NCBI RefSeq assembly: GCF_020982545.1 | Contig: NZ_JAJKLK010000007.1 | Location: 400,078 to 464,077, forward strand | From: Streptomyces sp. MNU76 | GTDB lineage: Bacteria; Actinomycetota; Actinomycetes; Streptomycetales; Streptomycetaceae | Direction: 5' to 3' | Length of the DNA: 64,000 nucleotides | Shown: piece by piece, positions 1 to 7,958 of the stretch | Numbering within the stretch: position 1 is the first letter of the stretch | Layout of the letters: every line of letters begins with the position of its first letter | Made by a program: the position numbers and the translations under genes | The notes under the pieces: model-generated | The model's input: the letters and a program-made list of their open reading frames with translations, nothing else | Told to the model about the DNA's origin: nothing | Database searches by the model: none

Positions 1-102
1 CGGTGGCCGCTCACTCAAAGAGGGGCTTTCCCAGATGCGTCCTCCCCAGCCAGGGGACGGCGGCCACAGACTGTTCAGCGGCAGCCCAGTTGTCGGTGGT
101 GC

Positions 103-930
103 GTGCCAGGATGCCGTCACGGCACGGGGACGGCACCCAAGGGGGAGTTTGTGCGGGGGAGTGACAGTGAGAACGAAAGTGGCCTGCCCGCATGGCTGCA
201 GGGCGTGCGGGCACGGCGCACGGTGTCCCGTGAACCGGAACTTCGGGACAGCCTCGGACGATTCGGTATGGGCTACAAGATCGCGCTGCAGAGTCGGATC
301 GGCGCGGGCAAGACGATCGAAGCGGGCCGATTGATCGCGGACATGGTTCGTGGGGCCTCGAGTCCGCCCGCGCTCTGGATCGTGAACGGGCAGCACCGCA
401 CAGGGGGCTTGCTGAGGATCAATCAGGTACCGGATCCGGTGGAGGACCCCACGGCACCCGGTGAACTCCTCCTGCGCGAGGAGCCCTTTGCGCGCCGGAG
501 GATGCGCGCCAAGACAGTGCCCTGGCGCGCGCGGTATGGGGAACTGCGGTGGCGAGCCGAGACATGGGAGGCGGCCGGCCGGGACCAAAACCGGGTCTTC
601 ACCTCTGGAGAACGCCGGGTCCGCAGCGGCGCCGCTCGCGAGGCGGTCCTCCTGCGCAGTCAGGGTCGGTGCGAGAACCCCGACTGTCTGCTTGCTGTCC
701 TGCCGTACCGCACGACAGCAGGACAGCCTCTGCTGGAGATCGATCACATCGACGATCACGCCCAGGGCGGCCGCGACCACCCGGGCGCCATGATCGCGTT
801 GTGTCCCAACTGCCATGCCAACAAGACTCGCGGTGCGGACCGAAGTGCACTGCGGGAGCGCCTGAGGGGCGTGGCACAGGCGCTGGACTCTGCCGTTATG
901 CAGCAGGAGCAGGACGGACCACGCGCATGA
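103..930 (+). CDS. HNH endonuclease-domain protein
   Basis: 275 residues. The C-terminal third carries an HNH fold: Cys190 and Cys195, an EIDHIDDH core near residues 213-220, and CPNCH at 235-239. The zinc pairs and the catalytic Asp-His are therefore present, consistent with a metal-dependent nuclease. A GAGKTIEAGRLI string begins at residue 67. It resembles helicase motif I of SNF2/HepA proteins, but no further helicase motif follows, so it may be a recombination remnant. No clear ribosome binding site precedes 103, and an internal GTG start is possible. The domain call is solid; the substrate and the N-terminal boundary are not known. Confidence 0.65.
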   Translation: MPGCRHGTGTAPKGEFVRGSDSENESGLPAWLQGVRARRTVSREPELRDSLGRFGMGYKIALQSRIGAGKTIEAGRLIADMVRGASSPPALWIVNGQHRTGGLLRINQVPDPVEDPTAPGELLLREEPFARRRMRAKTVPWRARYGELRWRAETWEAAGRDQNRVFTSGERRVRSGAAREAVLLRSQGRCENPDCLLAVLPYRTTAGQPLLEIDHIDDHAQGGRDHPGAMIALCPNCHANKTRGADRSALRERLRGVAQALDSAVMQQEQDGPRA

Positions 931-966
931 GTCAACTGCCTACTCCTGCAGTGAAGCCCCTGACCG

Positions 967-2607
967 TCAGATGGGTTCCAGGAGGTCGACAACGGAAAGC
1001 CCGGTCTCGCCGTTGACGAGTTGAAGGGCGACTTCGGCCCGGGCCGCGAGATCGAGCGGGTCGAGGTCTTCGGCGTACGCGGCGTGCACGATGCGGTCCA
1101 GGCCCGCGCCCACCAGCGGCGCGGCGGTGCGCAACGAGGCCTCCAGCGCCACACCCTGGGTGGCGCCGCCGTGCAGGATGATGTTCCGCGTGCGGTACAG
1201 CCGGCGCAGCGCGATCCGGAAGGCGCCTGCGACGTCGCCCAGCACCGGCCGGGGATCCTTCACCAAGTCGGCCATGCGCTGGGCAGCGGGCCGGTCGCTG
1301 TACTTCGTGGAGGCCCCGGTGAAGTCCAGAGCCGAGGCACCGCCCGCGTTCAGCGCCTCAGCGACCAGGCGGGCGCGCTCCTGATTCGTGGCGCAGGCCG
1401 CGATTCCCCGAGCGAGGTCGTCCTTCGTGCTGGGCTTGTGACGGTGCGCGAGGGCGGTGAGCTCGGCGCGGGGCCACGAACAGGTGATGATGGCCGCCAT
1501 CCGATCGGCTGCCACCGCCTTCCCGGACCGCTCGTGCTCCCCCTTGGGGTCGTCCGGGTGGGTCAACAGTGCTTCGACGGCGGCCCAGGCACCGGCCACG
1601 GCCGGGGCCATCGGTCCGCGGTTGACCGCGGCCGCGAGCTCCAGGGCGTCGTCGATCCGGCCCCGGGTGCCAGCGACCTGGTAGAGGTGCCCCTCGTTGA
1701 CGAGCGTCAGGACGTCAGCGCCCCGAGCCGGGGGATCGAGCGGAATGGGCCGACTGTGGCCGGCCACCCAGATGTAGGGGAGAGGTGCCACGCCTCCGCG
1801 GTCCCGGCGCAGGAACTGAGAGCGAGCGGTCATCCGCTCCACCATTTGCCGCGCCTGCTCGGCGGCGCTGAACGGGTCCAGCGCCGTGAACCGGTAGACG
1901 AACCCGCCGCCGGGCCGGATGCCAGCGGTGCTGTGACCGTGTTCGCGCAGCCAGGAGATGACCTTGCTGTTGCTATACCAGTGCTCCAGCGGCTCGGCGA
2001 GCTCCCGCCGAGGCACCTTCTCCAGCGCCACCAGTACCTCGTACGGCCGGGCCGGGGTCCGCGCGAGCTCAGCGGCACTGTCCGCTATATCCGCCGCGGT
2101 GGCGCGCGCGTCGTGGAGACCTTTCGCCCAGGCCTTGAGGTGACTGGCGCTGTAGCCCAGGTCAAGGAGGTGGGAGGCCACCGTGCGGGAGAACCGCTCC
2201 GGCTTGACCCGCTCGTCGACGGGAACGTTGACCGCCGCCGCCCACCGCTCCAGATAGCCGACCCGGACGTGTCCGATGATCTCCTTCAGGCGGCGGCGCG
2301 CGGGGCTGGGATCCGGCATCGAGTTCTTCAGCAGGCCGGTGAGCTCCTTGCGCAGGTCCCTGTCTCCGAGGCCTCGGTCAGGGCCGATCAGAGCGTTGAG
2401 CTGGTTACGCTGCCAGTCACACGCGGCCGGGGACAGCACCCCGTAGGCCTGCCAGTAACCGGCCTCCCACAGTTCCTCAAGGGCCAGCACCGAACCTATG
2501 TCCCACAGACGACGCGCCCACGGTGTTCCCTCGTCGGTGAAGAAGTCCGACATGCGAGCCAGCACGTGCCGGGCGTAGGGATCGGGCGCAGGAGCAGAGA
2601 CCATCAC
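967..2607 (-). CDS. Unknown protein with C-terminal HEPN-type Rx4H motif
   Basis: 546 residues, no recognised N-terminal domain, mostly helical by composition. Near the C-terminus a short stretch reads YRTRNIILHGG, placing Arg474 and His479 in the Rx4H spacing of HEPN ribonucleases. The flanking LRRLY and a following helix resemble ApeA-like HEPN domains. HEPN proteins commonly cleave RNA in toxin-antitoxin or abortive-infection systems; that role here is inference from the motif. The gene stands alone between an HNH gene and a toxin-antitoxin pair, in keeping with a defence-rich segment. Two ATGs open the frame, and the first is used here. Confidence 0.6.
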   Translation of the reverse strand: MMVSAPAPDPYARHVLARMSDFFTDEGTPWARRLWDIGSVLALEELWEAGYWQAYGVLSPAACDWQRNQLNALIGPDRGLGDRDLRKELTGLLKNSMPDPSPARRRLKEIIGHVRVGYLERWAAAVNVPVDERVKPERFSRTVASHLLDLGYSASHLKAWAKGLHDARATAADIADSAAELARTPARPYEVLVALEKVPRRELAEPLEHWYSNSKVISWLREHGHSTAGIRPGGGFVYRFTALDPFSAAEQARQMVERMTARSQFLRRDRGGVAPLPYIWVAGHSRPIPLDPPARGADVLTLVNEGHLYQVAGTRGRIDDALELAAAVNRGPMAPAVAGAWAAVEALLTHPDDPKGEHERSGKAVAADRMAAIITCSWPRAELTALAHRHKPSTKDDLARGIAACATNQERARLVAEALNAGGASALDFTGASTKYSDRPAAQRMADLVKDPRPVLGDVAGAFRIALRRLYRTRNIILHGGATQGVALEASLRTAAPLVGAGLDRIVHAAYAEDLDPLDLAARAEVALQLVNGETGLSVVDLLEPI

Positions 2608-2768
2608 AGAACCCTACCGAGCTGCTCACAGACCACGCGTAAGTCCACGATCACGTGGTACGCTCCTCGCAGACTTAAAGGGGCATCCGCCGTTCCGACG
2701 GCCGCTGCCCCTTCCTTCTTTTCTGAACGCCTTCGGCCGGTGCCGGGCCCGCTGGTACCGTCGCTCGT

Positions 2769-3068
2769 ATGGACCAGAACGGACGCCAGGTTCCGCCCTT
2801 CGCGCCGGACGAATACGCGCGCGTCGAGGCGGCCGCCCACCTCGTCGGCAAGTCCCCCGAGGACTTCGTCCGCGACGCGGCGCTCAAGGCCGCCGACGAC
2901 CCGTTCCTCAAGGCCCTCGGTAAGACCCGCGACCGCGTTCCGCAGCTCGCCGAGGTCTTCGCCACGCAGGACACCCAGGCCGCCGACACCAGCGCCGCCT
3001 GGCCTGACCCCGCTCCCATGGGCAGCCGCGACCTGCGCGAGATCCAGCAGCACGGTCACGCCGCGTGA
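2769..3068 (+). CDS. Putative ribbon-helix-helix antitoxin
   Basis: 99 residues. Residues about 13-45 (PFAPDEYARVEAAAHLVGK then SPEDFVRDAALKAADD) have the spacing of a ribbon-helix-helix DNA-binding domain of the DUF1778/CopG sort. The C-terminal half is Ala/Pro/Asp-rich and probably flexible, as expected for the toxin-wrapping tail of an antitoxin. Its TGA overlaps the GTG of the next gene in a GTGA junction, so the two are translationally coupled. With the Fic/Doc-like partner downstream this looks like a toxin-antitoxin operon. The RHH assignment rests on pattern, not on an alignment. Confidence 0.6.
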   Translation: MDQNGRQVPPFAPDEYARVEAAAHLVGKSPEDFVRDAALKAADDPFLKALGKTRDRVPQLAEVFATQDTQAADTSAAWPDPAPMGSRDLREIQQHGHAA

Positions 3069-3436
3069 CGCGGTTCCTCAGCCCACAAGAGCTTCTGCAG
3101 ATCGCACAGACCCTCCCGGGCGACCCGGCCTGTCTCGACCTGGGTGTGCTGGACGCCGTCTGCGCCCGGGTCCAGGCCCACTACATGGGCCGCGACGTGT
3201 ACGCCAGCGACTGGCTCAAGGCCGCGGCCATGCTGGAGACGATCGCGTTGCACGAGCCGCTTGAGGCGAAGAACGAGTTCTTCGCCTGGCTGGTCGCGGA
3301 GACGTACCTCAACACCAACGGCGTCACGTTGGACTACGAGCCGGAGGAAGCTCTCGCGCTCGTCATGCGCGCCAAGCACAAGGGCGCCCGCGTGCAGGAG
3401 ATCGCCGCGCAGCTGCGCGCCTGGTCCACCGGCTGA
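3065..3436 (+). CDS. Fic/Doc-like toxin component with degenerate active-site motif
   Basis: 123 residues, the size of Doc toxins. The helical pattern around residues 20-110 fits the Fic/Doc fold: LDLGVLDAVCARVQ near the N-terminus, then a central His63 in IALHEPLEAKNEFFA where canonical proteins have HxFxDGNKR. The catalytic His is kept, but the Gly-Asn-Lys-Arg part that holds the nucleotide is not, so target modification by the usual chemistry is doubtful. The GTG start overlaps the antitoxin stop by 4 bases. Related short Fic-like proteins are frequent in Streptomyces. It could be a toxin with altered chemistry or an inactive remnant kept with its antitoxin. Confidence 0.6.
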   Translation: MTRFLSPQELLQIAQTLPGDPACLDLGVLDAVCARVQAHYMGRDVYASDWLKAAAMLETIALHEPLEAKNEFFAWLVAETYLNTNGVTLDYEPEEALALVMRAKHKGARVQEIAAQLRAWSTG

Positions 3437-3453
3437 AGCCGGCCGGGCCCGGG

Positions 3454-4383
3454 CTACCCGTTCTCGTCGTCGGGCACGTCGAACGTGATGGTCTGCTCGT
3501 TGGCCGCCTTCTCTGCCGCACTCAGTCGCTCGATCTTGTACTTCTCGTCCAGGACGCGGGCCTTCAGCCCCCAGGACAGCGCGCGGGCCCGCATCCCGTT
3601 GTCCCCGGTGACCACCGTGACCGGTGCCGGCGCTATGGCCTGTTGCAGGTAGCAGGCGCGCGCGACGATCTCATCGTCGTTGTTCGGCAGCCGCACGTGC
3701 CCGGGCTCGTCCAGGAGGACGTCAACGACGGTGTCCTCGTGCACCACTGCGTGGCCGTCGGCCTCGATCTGGGCCAGAGTCCGCTCCAGGAGCGCGAAGA
3801 CGCCGCGCGCCCGCTTCCGGACCCCGGTGTCATAGGTCTCGTACGACTTCTTGTCGATCTCGTCGAGGACTACGTGCGGGATCATCACGGACGTGCCGCG
3901 ACCGAAGAGCCGCTGCCAGGGGATCTTGTCGAAGCGCATGTAATGCAGCAGGTCGTTGGTGTCCAGCACCACCGTCCGCACCCGATGGCGCGTGAACCGG
4001 TCCTGCGTCCGGCGCAGTTCATTGGCCAACTCCATGAAGTGCGTCCGCAGCTCCTGCAGTTCGGTGTTGATCAGGAGCGTCCACCGGCCCGGATGGGTGA
4101 ACTGGCCGTGCACGATCGCGTTGTAGCGCTCGCCCCGCAGCCGGGCCGCCACCGACCGGTCGGCAAACGCGCCCAGCAGATCGGTCGCGGCCTGGAGCGT
4201 CCACCGGTCGTACTCGCCCACCACCCGGTTGACGTCCAACTCCCAGTTCTCGGGCAGGCCGACCCTGGTGGAGCCGACGAAGTGGTGGGGTACTGCATTC
4301 TGGACGTCGTTGAGCCCCTGGTCGGTCAGGCGGTCCAGCAGCGCGATTGCATCAGAGCAGGTCGTTCCGGGCCTCAACAGCAT
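3454..4383 (-). CDS. PIN-domain putative ribonuclease
   Basis: 309 residues. The C-terminal half is a PIN domain: VVLDTNDLLHY with Asp141, MIPHVVLDEIDKK, a DDEIVARACYL segment and VVTGDNGMRARA, which supply the acidic metal-binding cluster of PIN nucleases. This arrangement resembles the PIN part of PhoH-associated proteins more than the small VapC toxins. The N-terminal 130 residues are unassigned. The ATG at 4383 is preferred over the upstream one at 4419 because GAGGAG lies 7 bases before it. The gene is divergent from the prepilin peptidase and has no obvious antitoxin next to it. Confidence 0.7.
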   Translation of the reverse strand: MLLRPGTTCSDAIALLDRLTDQGLNDVQNAVPHHFVGSTRVGLPENWELDVNRVVGEYDRWTLQAATDLLGAFADRSVAARLRGERYNAIVHGQFTHPGRWTLLINTELQELRTHFMELANELRRTQDRFTRHRVRTVVLDTNDLLHYMRFDKIPWQRLFGRGTSVMIPHVVLDEIDKKSYETYDTGVRKRARGVFALLERTLAQIEADGHAVVHEDTVVDVLLDEPGHVRLPNNDDEIVARACYLQQAIAPAPVTVVTGDNGMRARALSWGLKARVLDEKYKIERLSAAEKAANEQTITFDVPDDENG

Positions 4384-4448
4384 GCACGTGCTCCTCACGG
4401 TACGGGCCGTCCGCATCACCGGACCGGGCTGAGCTTAAGCTCCATCCG

Positions 4449-5183
4449 GTGGAAACGTTCTGGATCACTGCGGCGGCGGTCCTGTGGGGTGCCGGCACCG
4501 GCCTGCTCATACCGCGCGCCGCGTACCGGCTTTCCGTGCAGCCCGAGGAACCGTGGCGGGCAGCGTGTCCCGCCGGACATCCCTTCGCCGGCGCCGGGAA
4601 CGGATGGCTGGGGCGGGCCCGCTGCGCCGACTGCGCCTCTTACGGCCCCAGCACGCCCGTCCTCGCCGCCGGCACTGCCGCGGTCTGCGCGGTCCTGGCG
4701 GCCGGCACCGGTGCCCGCCCCGAACTGATGGTCTGGCTGCTGATAGCCCCGGTCGGCGTGTTGCTCGCCATCGTGGACTTCGCAGTGGAGCGGTTGCCCG
4801 ATGTCGTCACGCTGCCGCTCGTCGTGATCACGCTGAGTCTGCTCGGGGTGGCGGCGCTGATGCCCGGTGCTCGCGGCAGCTGGGGGACCGCGCTGCTTGG
4901 CTCCCTCGCGCTCGGCGCTTTCTGCCTCGTGCTCTTCCTGATGAACCCCACGGGGTTCGGCTTCGGAGACGTGAAACTCGCCCTGACCCTCGGTGCCGTC
5001 ACTGGCTGGTTCGGGTGGGACATCCTGATCGTCGGCACCTTCGCCTGGTTCCTGTTCTTTTCGTTGTACGGGCTCAGCCTCATCGTCGCTCGCCGTGCCG
5101 GACGCAAGACGGCCCACCCGATGGGCCCCTTCTTGCTCGCTGGGGCTTGCGTTGGCGTGCTCCTGGGTTCCTTCGGCCACTGA
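4449..5183 (+). CDS. Prepilin peptidase, A24 family (membrane)
   Basis: About 244 residues from the GTG at 4449. Six or more hydrophobic segments cover most of the length. The two catalytic aspartates of A24 aspartyl proteases can be seen: AIVDFAVERLPD in one cytoplasmic loop and GFGDVKLA (the GxGD motif) in another. These enzymes cut the leader of type IV prepilin-like proteins at the inner membrane face. No pilin or secretion ATPase gene lies in the window, so it is an orphan and its substrate must be elsewhere. An upstream in-frame ATG at 4347 would add a non-hydrophobic tail overlapping the divergent gene and is rejected. Confidence 0.75.
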   Translation: METFWITAAAVLWGAGTGLLIPRAAYRLSVQPEEPWRAACPAGHPFAGAGNGWLGRARCADCASYGPSTPVLAAGTAAVCAVLAAGTGARPELMVWLLIAPVGVLLAIVDFAVERLPDVVTLPLVVITLSLLGVAALMPGARGSWGTALLGSLALGAFCLVLFLMNPTGFGFGDVKLALTLGAVTGWFGWDILIVGTFAWFLFFSLYGLSLIVARRAGRKTAHPMGPFLLAGACVGVLLGSFGH

Positions 5184-5204
5184 ACGAGGCGAGTTCACAC
5201 CTGG

Positions 5205-5540
5205 GCAGGCTTCGTTGCGCACGACCTTGCCCAGCAGTTCGGCATCCCGTAGATCGGGGAGGACCGCCTCTGCGCCGACGTCGCGGAGCGCGGCTTCGTC
5301 GCTGCGTACCGGGCAACAACGATCACGCGCATTCCGTTTGCGGGGGTGCCCTCGATGTCCGCCGGGATGTCACCGATCAGCGCGGCGGCTCCGCAGTCGC
5401 GTGGACGCGCTGCGGGGACAGGCGGGCGAGGCCGACGCGCCCGTCGTGTTCCTCCCCGTAGGCTCCCAGATCCCATTCGCGCTGCTTGCTCAGGTCGACA
5501 CGCGCGTGGGCGTACGGGCGTGCTCTGTCTGTCGTTGCGC
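5205..5540 (-). pseudogene. Decayed C-terminal fragment of a HAD-family hydrolase
   Basis: Conceptual translation in two frames gives WDLGAYGEEHDGR, then ALIGDIPADIEGTPANGMRV, then RSDEAALRDVGAEAVLPDL. These match, in order, the C-terminal half of the intact HAD gene at 24727-25404. At least two frameshifts separate the blocks and no N-terminal half or start is present. Unlike other broken genes in the window, several codons at the breaks also differ, so this is true decay. It marks an old duplication or shared ancestry between the left edge and the 25-kb region. Confidence 0.7.
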
Positions 5541-5605
5541 ACCGGTGGCGCGTGTGTGGCCAGTAGTGTCGGTGGCCCCAGTGGTGACGGACAGGGAGCG
5601 GACGG

Positions 5606-6913
5606 ATGCAGTCGGATGAACCATCCCGGGGGTCACGGGTTGATCCCTGGCTCGGCCACTACGCAGCGCGCGCCGAGGGGATGGTCGCAAGCGAGGTGCG
5701 GGCGCTGTTCGCGGTGGCCTCGCGCCCGGAGATCGTGTCACTGGCCGGCGGGATGCCGAACGTGTCCGCGCTGCCGATGGAGGACATCGGCGCGATGATG
5801 GCCGACCTGGTGACGGAGCGCGGGTCGGTGGCGCTGCAGTACGGATCCGCGCAGGGGGATCCGAGCCTGCGAGAGATGATTTGCACGGTGATGGCCGCCG
5901 AGGGCATCGATGCATACCCGGACGACGTGGTGGTCACCGTCGGCTCGCAGCAGGCGCTGGACCTGGTGGCGCGCGTGTTCCTCGACCCGGGTGACACGGT
6001 GGTCACCGAGGGCCCGACGTACGTCACCGCGCTGGGGACTTTCGCCGCGTACCAGGCCCGGGCCGTCCACGTGGACATGGACGAGCGGGGCGTGCTGCCC
6101 GAGGCACTGGCAGAGACGTTCGCGCGTCTGGAGCGCGCCGGGCGGAAGGCGAAGTTGTTCTACACGGTGCCGACATTCCAGAACCCGGCCGGGGTCACGC
6201 TGGCCGCCGAGCGGCGGTTAAGCGTCCTGGAGGTGTGCCGCCGGGCCGGGGTGCTGGTGCTGGAGGACAACCCGTACGGGCTGCTGCATCTGGAGGGCGG
6301 ACCGATGCGCGCCCTGCGCGCCGACGCCCCCGGGGACGTCATCTACCTGGGGTCGTTCTCCAAGACGTTGGCCCCGGGATTGCGGGTGGGCTGGGCGCTG
6401 GCGCCGTCTGCGGTGCGGGACAAGCTGGTGCTGGCCGCCGAGAGCGCGATGCTGTCCCACTCCGCGTTCGCCCAGCTCACCGTGGACCGGTACCTGCGCA
6501 CCCAGCCGTGGCCCGAACAACTCAAGGCCTTCCGGGAGATGTACCGGGAACGACGCGACGCGATGCTCAACGCCCTGCAGGAGCACATGCCGGCGGGTGT
6601 GTCGTGGACTCGGCCGGGCGGCGGATTCTTCGTGTGGGTGACGCTGCCCGAGGGGCTGGACTCCAAGGCCATGCTGCCCCGGGCGGTCCAGTCAAGGGTG
6701 GCCTACGTGCCCGGCACCGGCTTCTACGCCGATGGCGCCGGGCAGCGGGCCATGCGCCTGTCGTACTGCTATCCACCCCCGGAACGCATCGCCGAGGGCG
6801 TACGCACCTTGGCCGGGGTGATCCGCGGCGAGCTGGAACTGTGGGAAACGTTCGGCACCACCGCGCACCCGCACAGCCGAGGGCCGCAGACCCCGGGCCC
6901 GGACCACTCCTGA
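5606..6913 (+). CDS. PLP-dependent aminotransferase, class I/II
   Basis: 435 residues, a fold-type I aminotransferase close in pattern to 2-aminoadipate/MocR-type enzymes but without their N-terminal HTH. The PLP lysine is Lys253 in GSFSKTLAPGLRVGW; YGSAQGDPSLRE, the ribbon SQQALDLVARVF, TVPTFQNPAG and EDNPYG are all in place. GGGAG precedes the ATG by a normal spacing. The ATP-grasp ligase gene begins 24 bases downstream, so the two are probably co-transcribed and could make and then couple an amino acid. The substrate cannot be told from sequence. Confidence 0.85.
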   Translation: MQSDEPSRGSRVDPWLGHYAARAEGMVASEVRALFAVASRPEIVSLAGGMPNVSALPMEDIGAMMADLVTERGSVALQYGSAQGDPSLREMICTVMAAEGIDAYPDDVVVTVGSQQALDLVARVFLDPGDTVVTEGPTYVTALGTFAAYQARAVHVDMDERGVLPEALAETFARLERAGRKAKLFYTVPTFQNPAGVTLAAERRLSVLEVCRRAGVLVLEDNPYGLLHLEGGPMRALRADAPGDVIYLGSFSKTLAPGLRVGWALAPSAVRDKLVLAAESAMLSHSAFAQLTVDRYLRTQPWPEQLKAFREMYRERRDAMLNALQEHMPAGVSWTRPGGGFFVWVTLPEGLDSKAMLPRAVQSRVAYVPGTGFYADGAGQRAMRLSYCYPPPERIAEGVRTLAGVIRGELELWETFGTTAHPHSRGPQTPGPDHS

Positions 6914-6936
6914 CGCCCCTGACTGCAGAGGAACGG

Positions 6937-7905
6937 ATGAGCATGAGCGACCTGAACGTCATCGTCATCGCTGGGGGTCTGTCACCGGAGCGCGAGGTGT
7001 CGCTGCGCTCCGGGTCGAGGGTGGCCGACGCGCTGCGCCGGGCCGGCGGGGTCGAGGTGGAGCTCCGCGACATCGGCAAGGACCTGCTGTCCGCGCTGGC
7101 GACGGACGCGCCGAGCGTGGTCTTCCCCGTGCTGCACGGCGTCGCCGGGGAGGACGGGACCATAAAGGAGGTCCTGGAGCTGGCCGGGGTGCCCTACGTC
7201 GGCGCCCGCCCGTACGCGTGCCGTTCGGCGTTCGACAAGACCACCGCCAAGGCGATCCTGCAGGAGGCAGGACTGCGGACCCCTGAGTCGGTGACGCTGC
7301 CGAAGCAGGCGTTCCACGACCTGGGCGCCGCGGAGCTGACAGCCCGGGTCCTGGCGCGGCTGGGTCCCGATCTGTTCGTCAAGCCGCGCGCGTGCGGCAG
7401 CGCGTTCGGCGTGAGCCGGGTGGAGTCGCCGGAGGACCTGCCGCAGGCCCTGATGACGTGCTTCGCGTACCACGACGAGGCGCTGATCGAACGGCGCGTG
7501 ACGGGCACGGAGATCGCCGTGGGGGTGGCCGATCTCGGCGACGGACCGCGTGCGTTGCCCGCAGTCGAGATCGACGCAGGGACGGGCCTGTACGACTACA
7601 CCGCCCGCTACACCCCCGGCGCGGTCGAGTTCCACTGCCCGGCCCGCCTGCCTGCCGAGGTGGCGCAGGAGGCCGCCAGGGTGGCCGTCGCCGCGCACGA
7701 GGCCCTGGGGTTGCTGGATCTGTCGCGTACGGACGCGATCGTCACCGAGGCCGGGGAGGTCTTCGTCCTTGAGACGAACGTCGCCCCCGGGATGACGGAA
7801 ACCAGCACCTACCCCATGGCACTCGAGGAGGAGGGCCTCGACTTCGGGCACTTCTGCCGCGATCTCGCAGCCCAGGCCGCCCACCGACACGGCCTGTTTG
7901 CCTGA
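6937..7905 (+). CDS. D-alanine-D-alanine ligase-type ATP-grasp enzyme
   Basis: 322 residues, the usual length of Ddl. The N-terminal domain has the Ddl glycine loop and SPEREVSLRSG, then VVFPVLHGVAGEDGTIKEVLE; the ATP-grasp part contains DLFVKPRACGSAFGVSRV and the metal site in VFVLETNVAPGMTETS, where housekeeping Ddl usually has NTxPGxT. GAGGAA lies before the ATG at 6937. These enzymes join two amino acids with ATP. Placement behind an aminotransferase and far from cell-wall genes suggests a role in a dipeptide-like metabolite or self-resistance rather than peptidoglycan, which is inference. Confidence 0.85.
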   Translation: MSMSDLNVIVIAGGLSPEREVSLRSGSRVADALRRAGGVEVELRDIGKDLLSALATDAPSVVFPVLHGVAGEDGTIKEVLELAGVPYVGARPYACRSAFDKTTAKAILQEAGLRTPESVTLPKQAFHDLGAAELTARVLARLGPDLFVKPRACGSAFGVSRVESPEDLPQALMTCFAYHDEALIERRVTGTEIAVGVADLGDGPRALPAVEIDAGTGLYDYTARYTPGAVEFHCPARLPAEVAQEAARVAVAAHEALGLLDLSRTDAIVTEAGEVFVLETNVAPGMTETSTYPMALEEEGLDFGHFCRDLAAQAAHRHGLFA

Positions 7906-7913
7906 CGACATAG

Positions 7914-7951
7914 GAAGGCCGCCGCACCCGGCGAGGGGTGCGGCGGCCTTC
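7914..7951. terminator. Bidirectional terminator hairpin between convergent genes
   Basis: A perfect 16-bp G/C-rich inverted repeat (7914-7929 with 7936-7951, about 6-base loop) fills the gap between the ligase gene ending at 7905 and the methyltransferase gene ending at 7959. No U-tract is needed in this genus. Confidence 0.8.
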
Positions 7952-7958
7952 GTGCGTG

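Noticed and set aside
1021..3264. 747-residue + strand frame across the HEPN gene and toxin-antitoxin pair
   Set aside because: It is a mirror of the minus-strand gene, then out of frame with the RHH/Fic genes; no motif or ribosome binding site.
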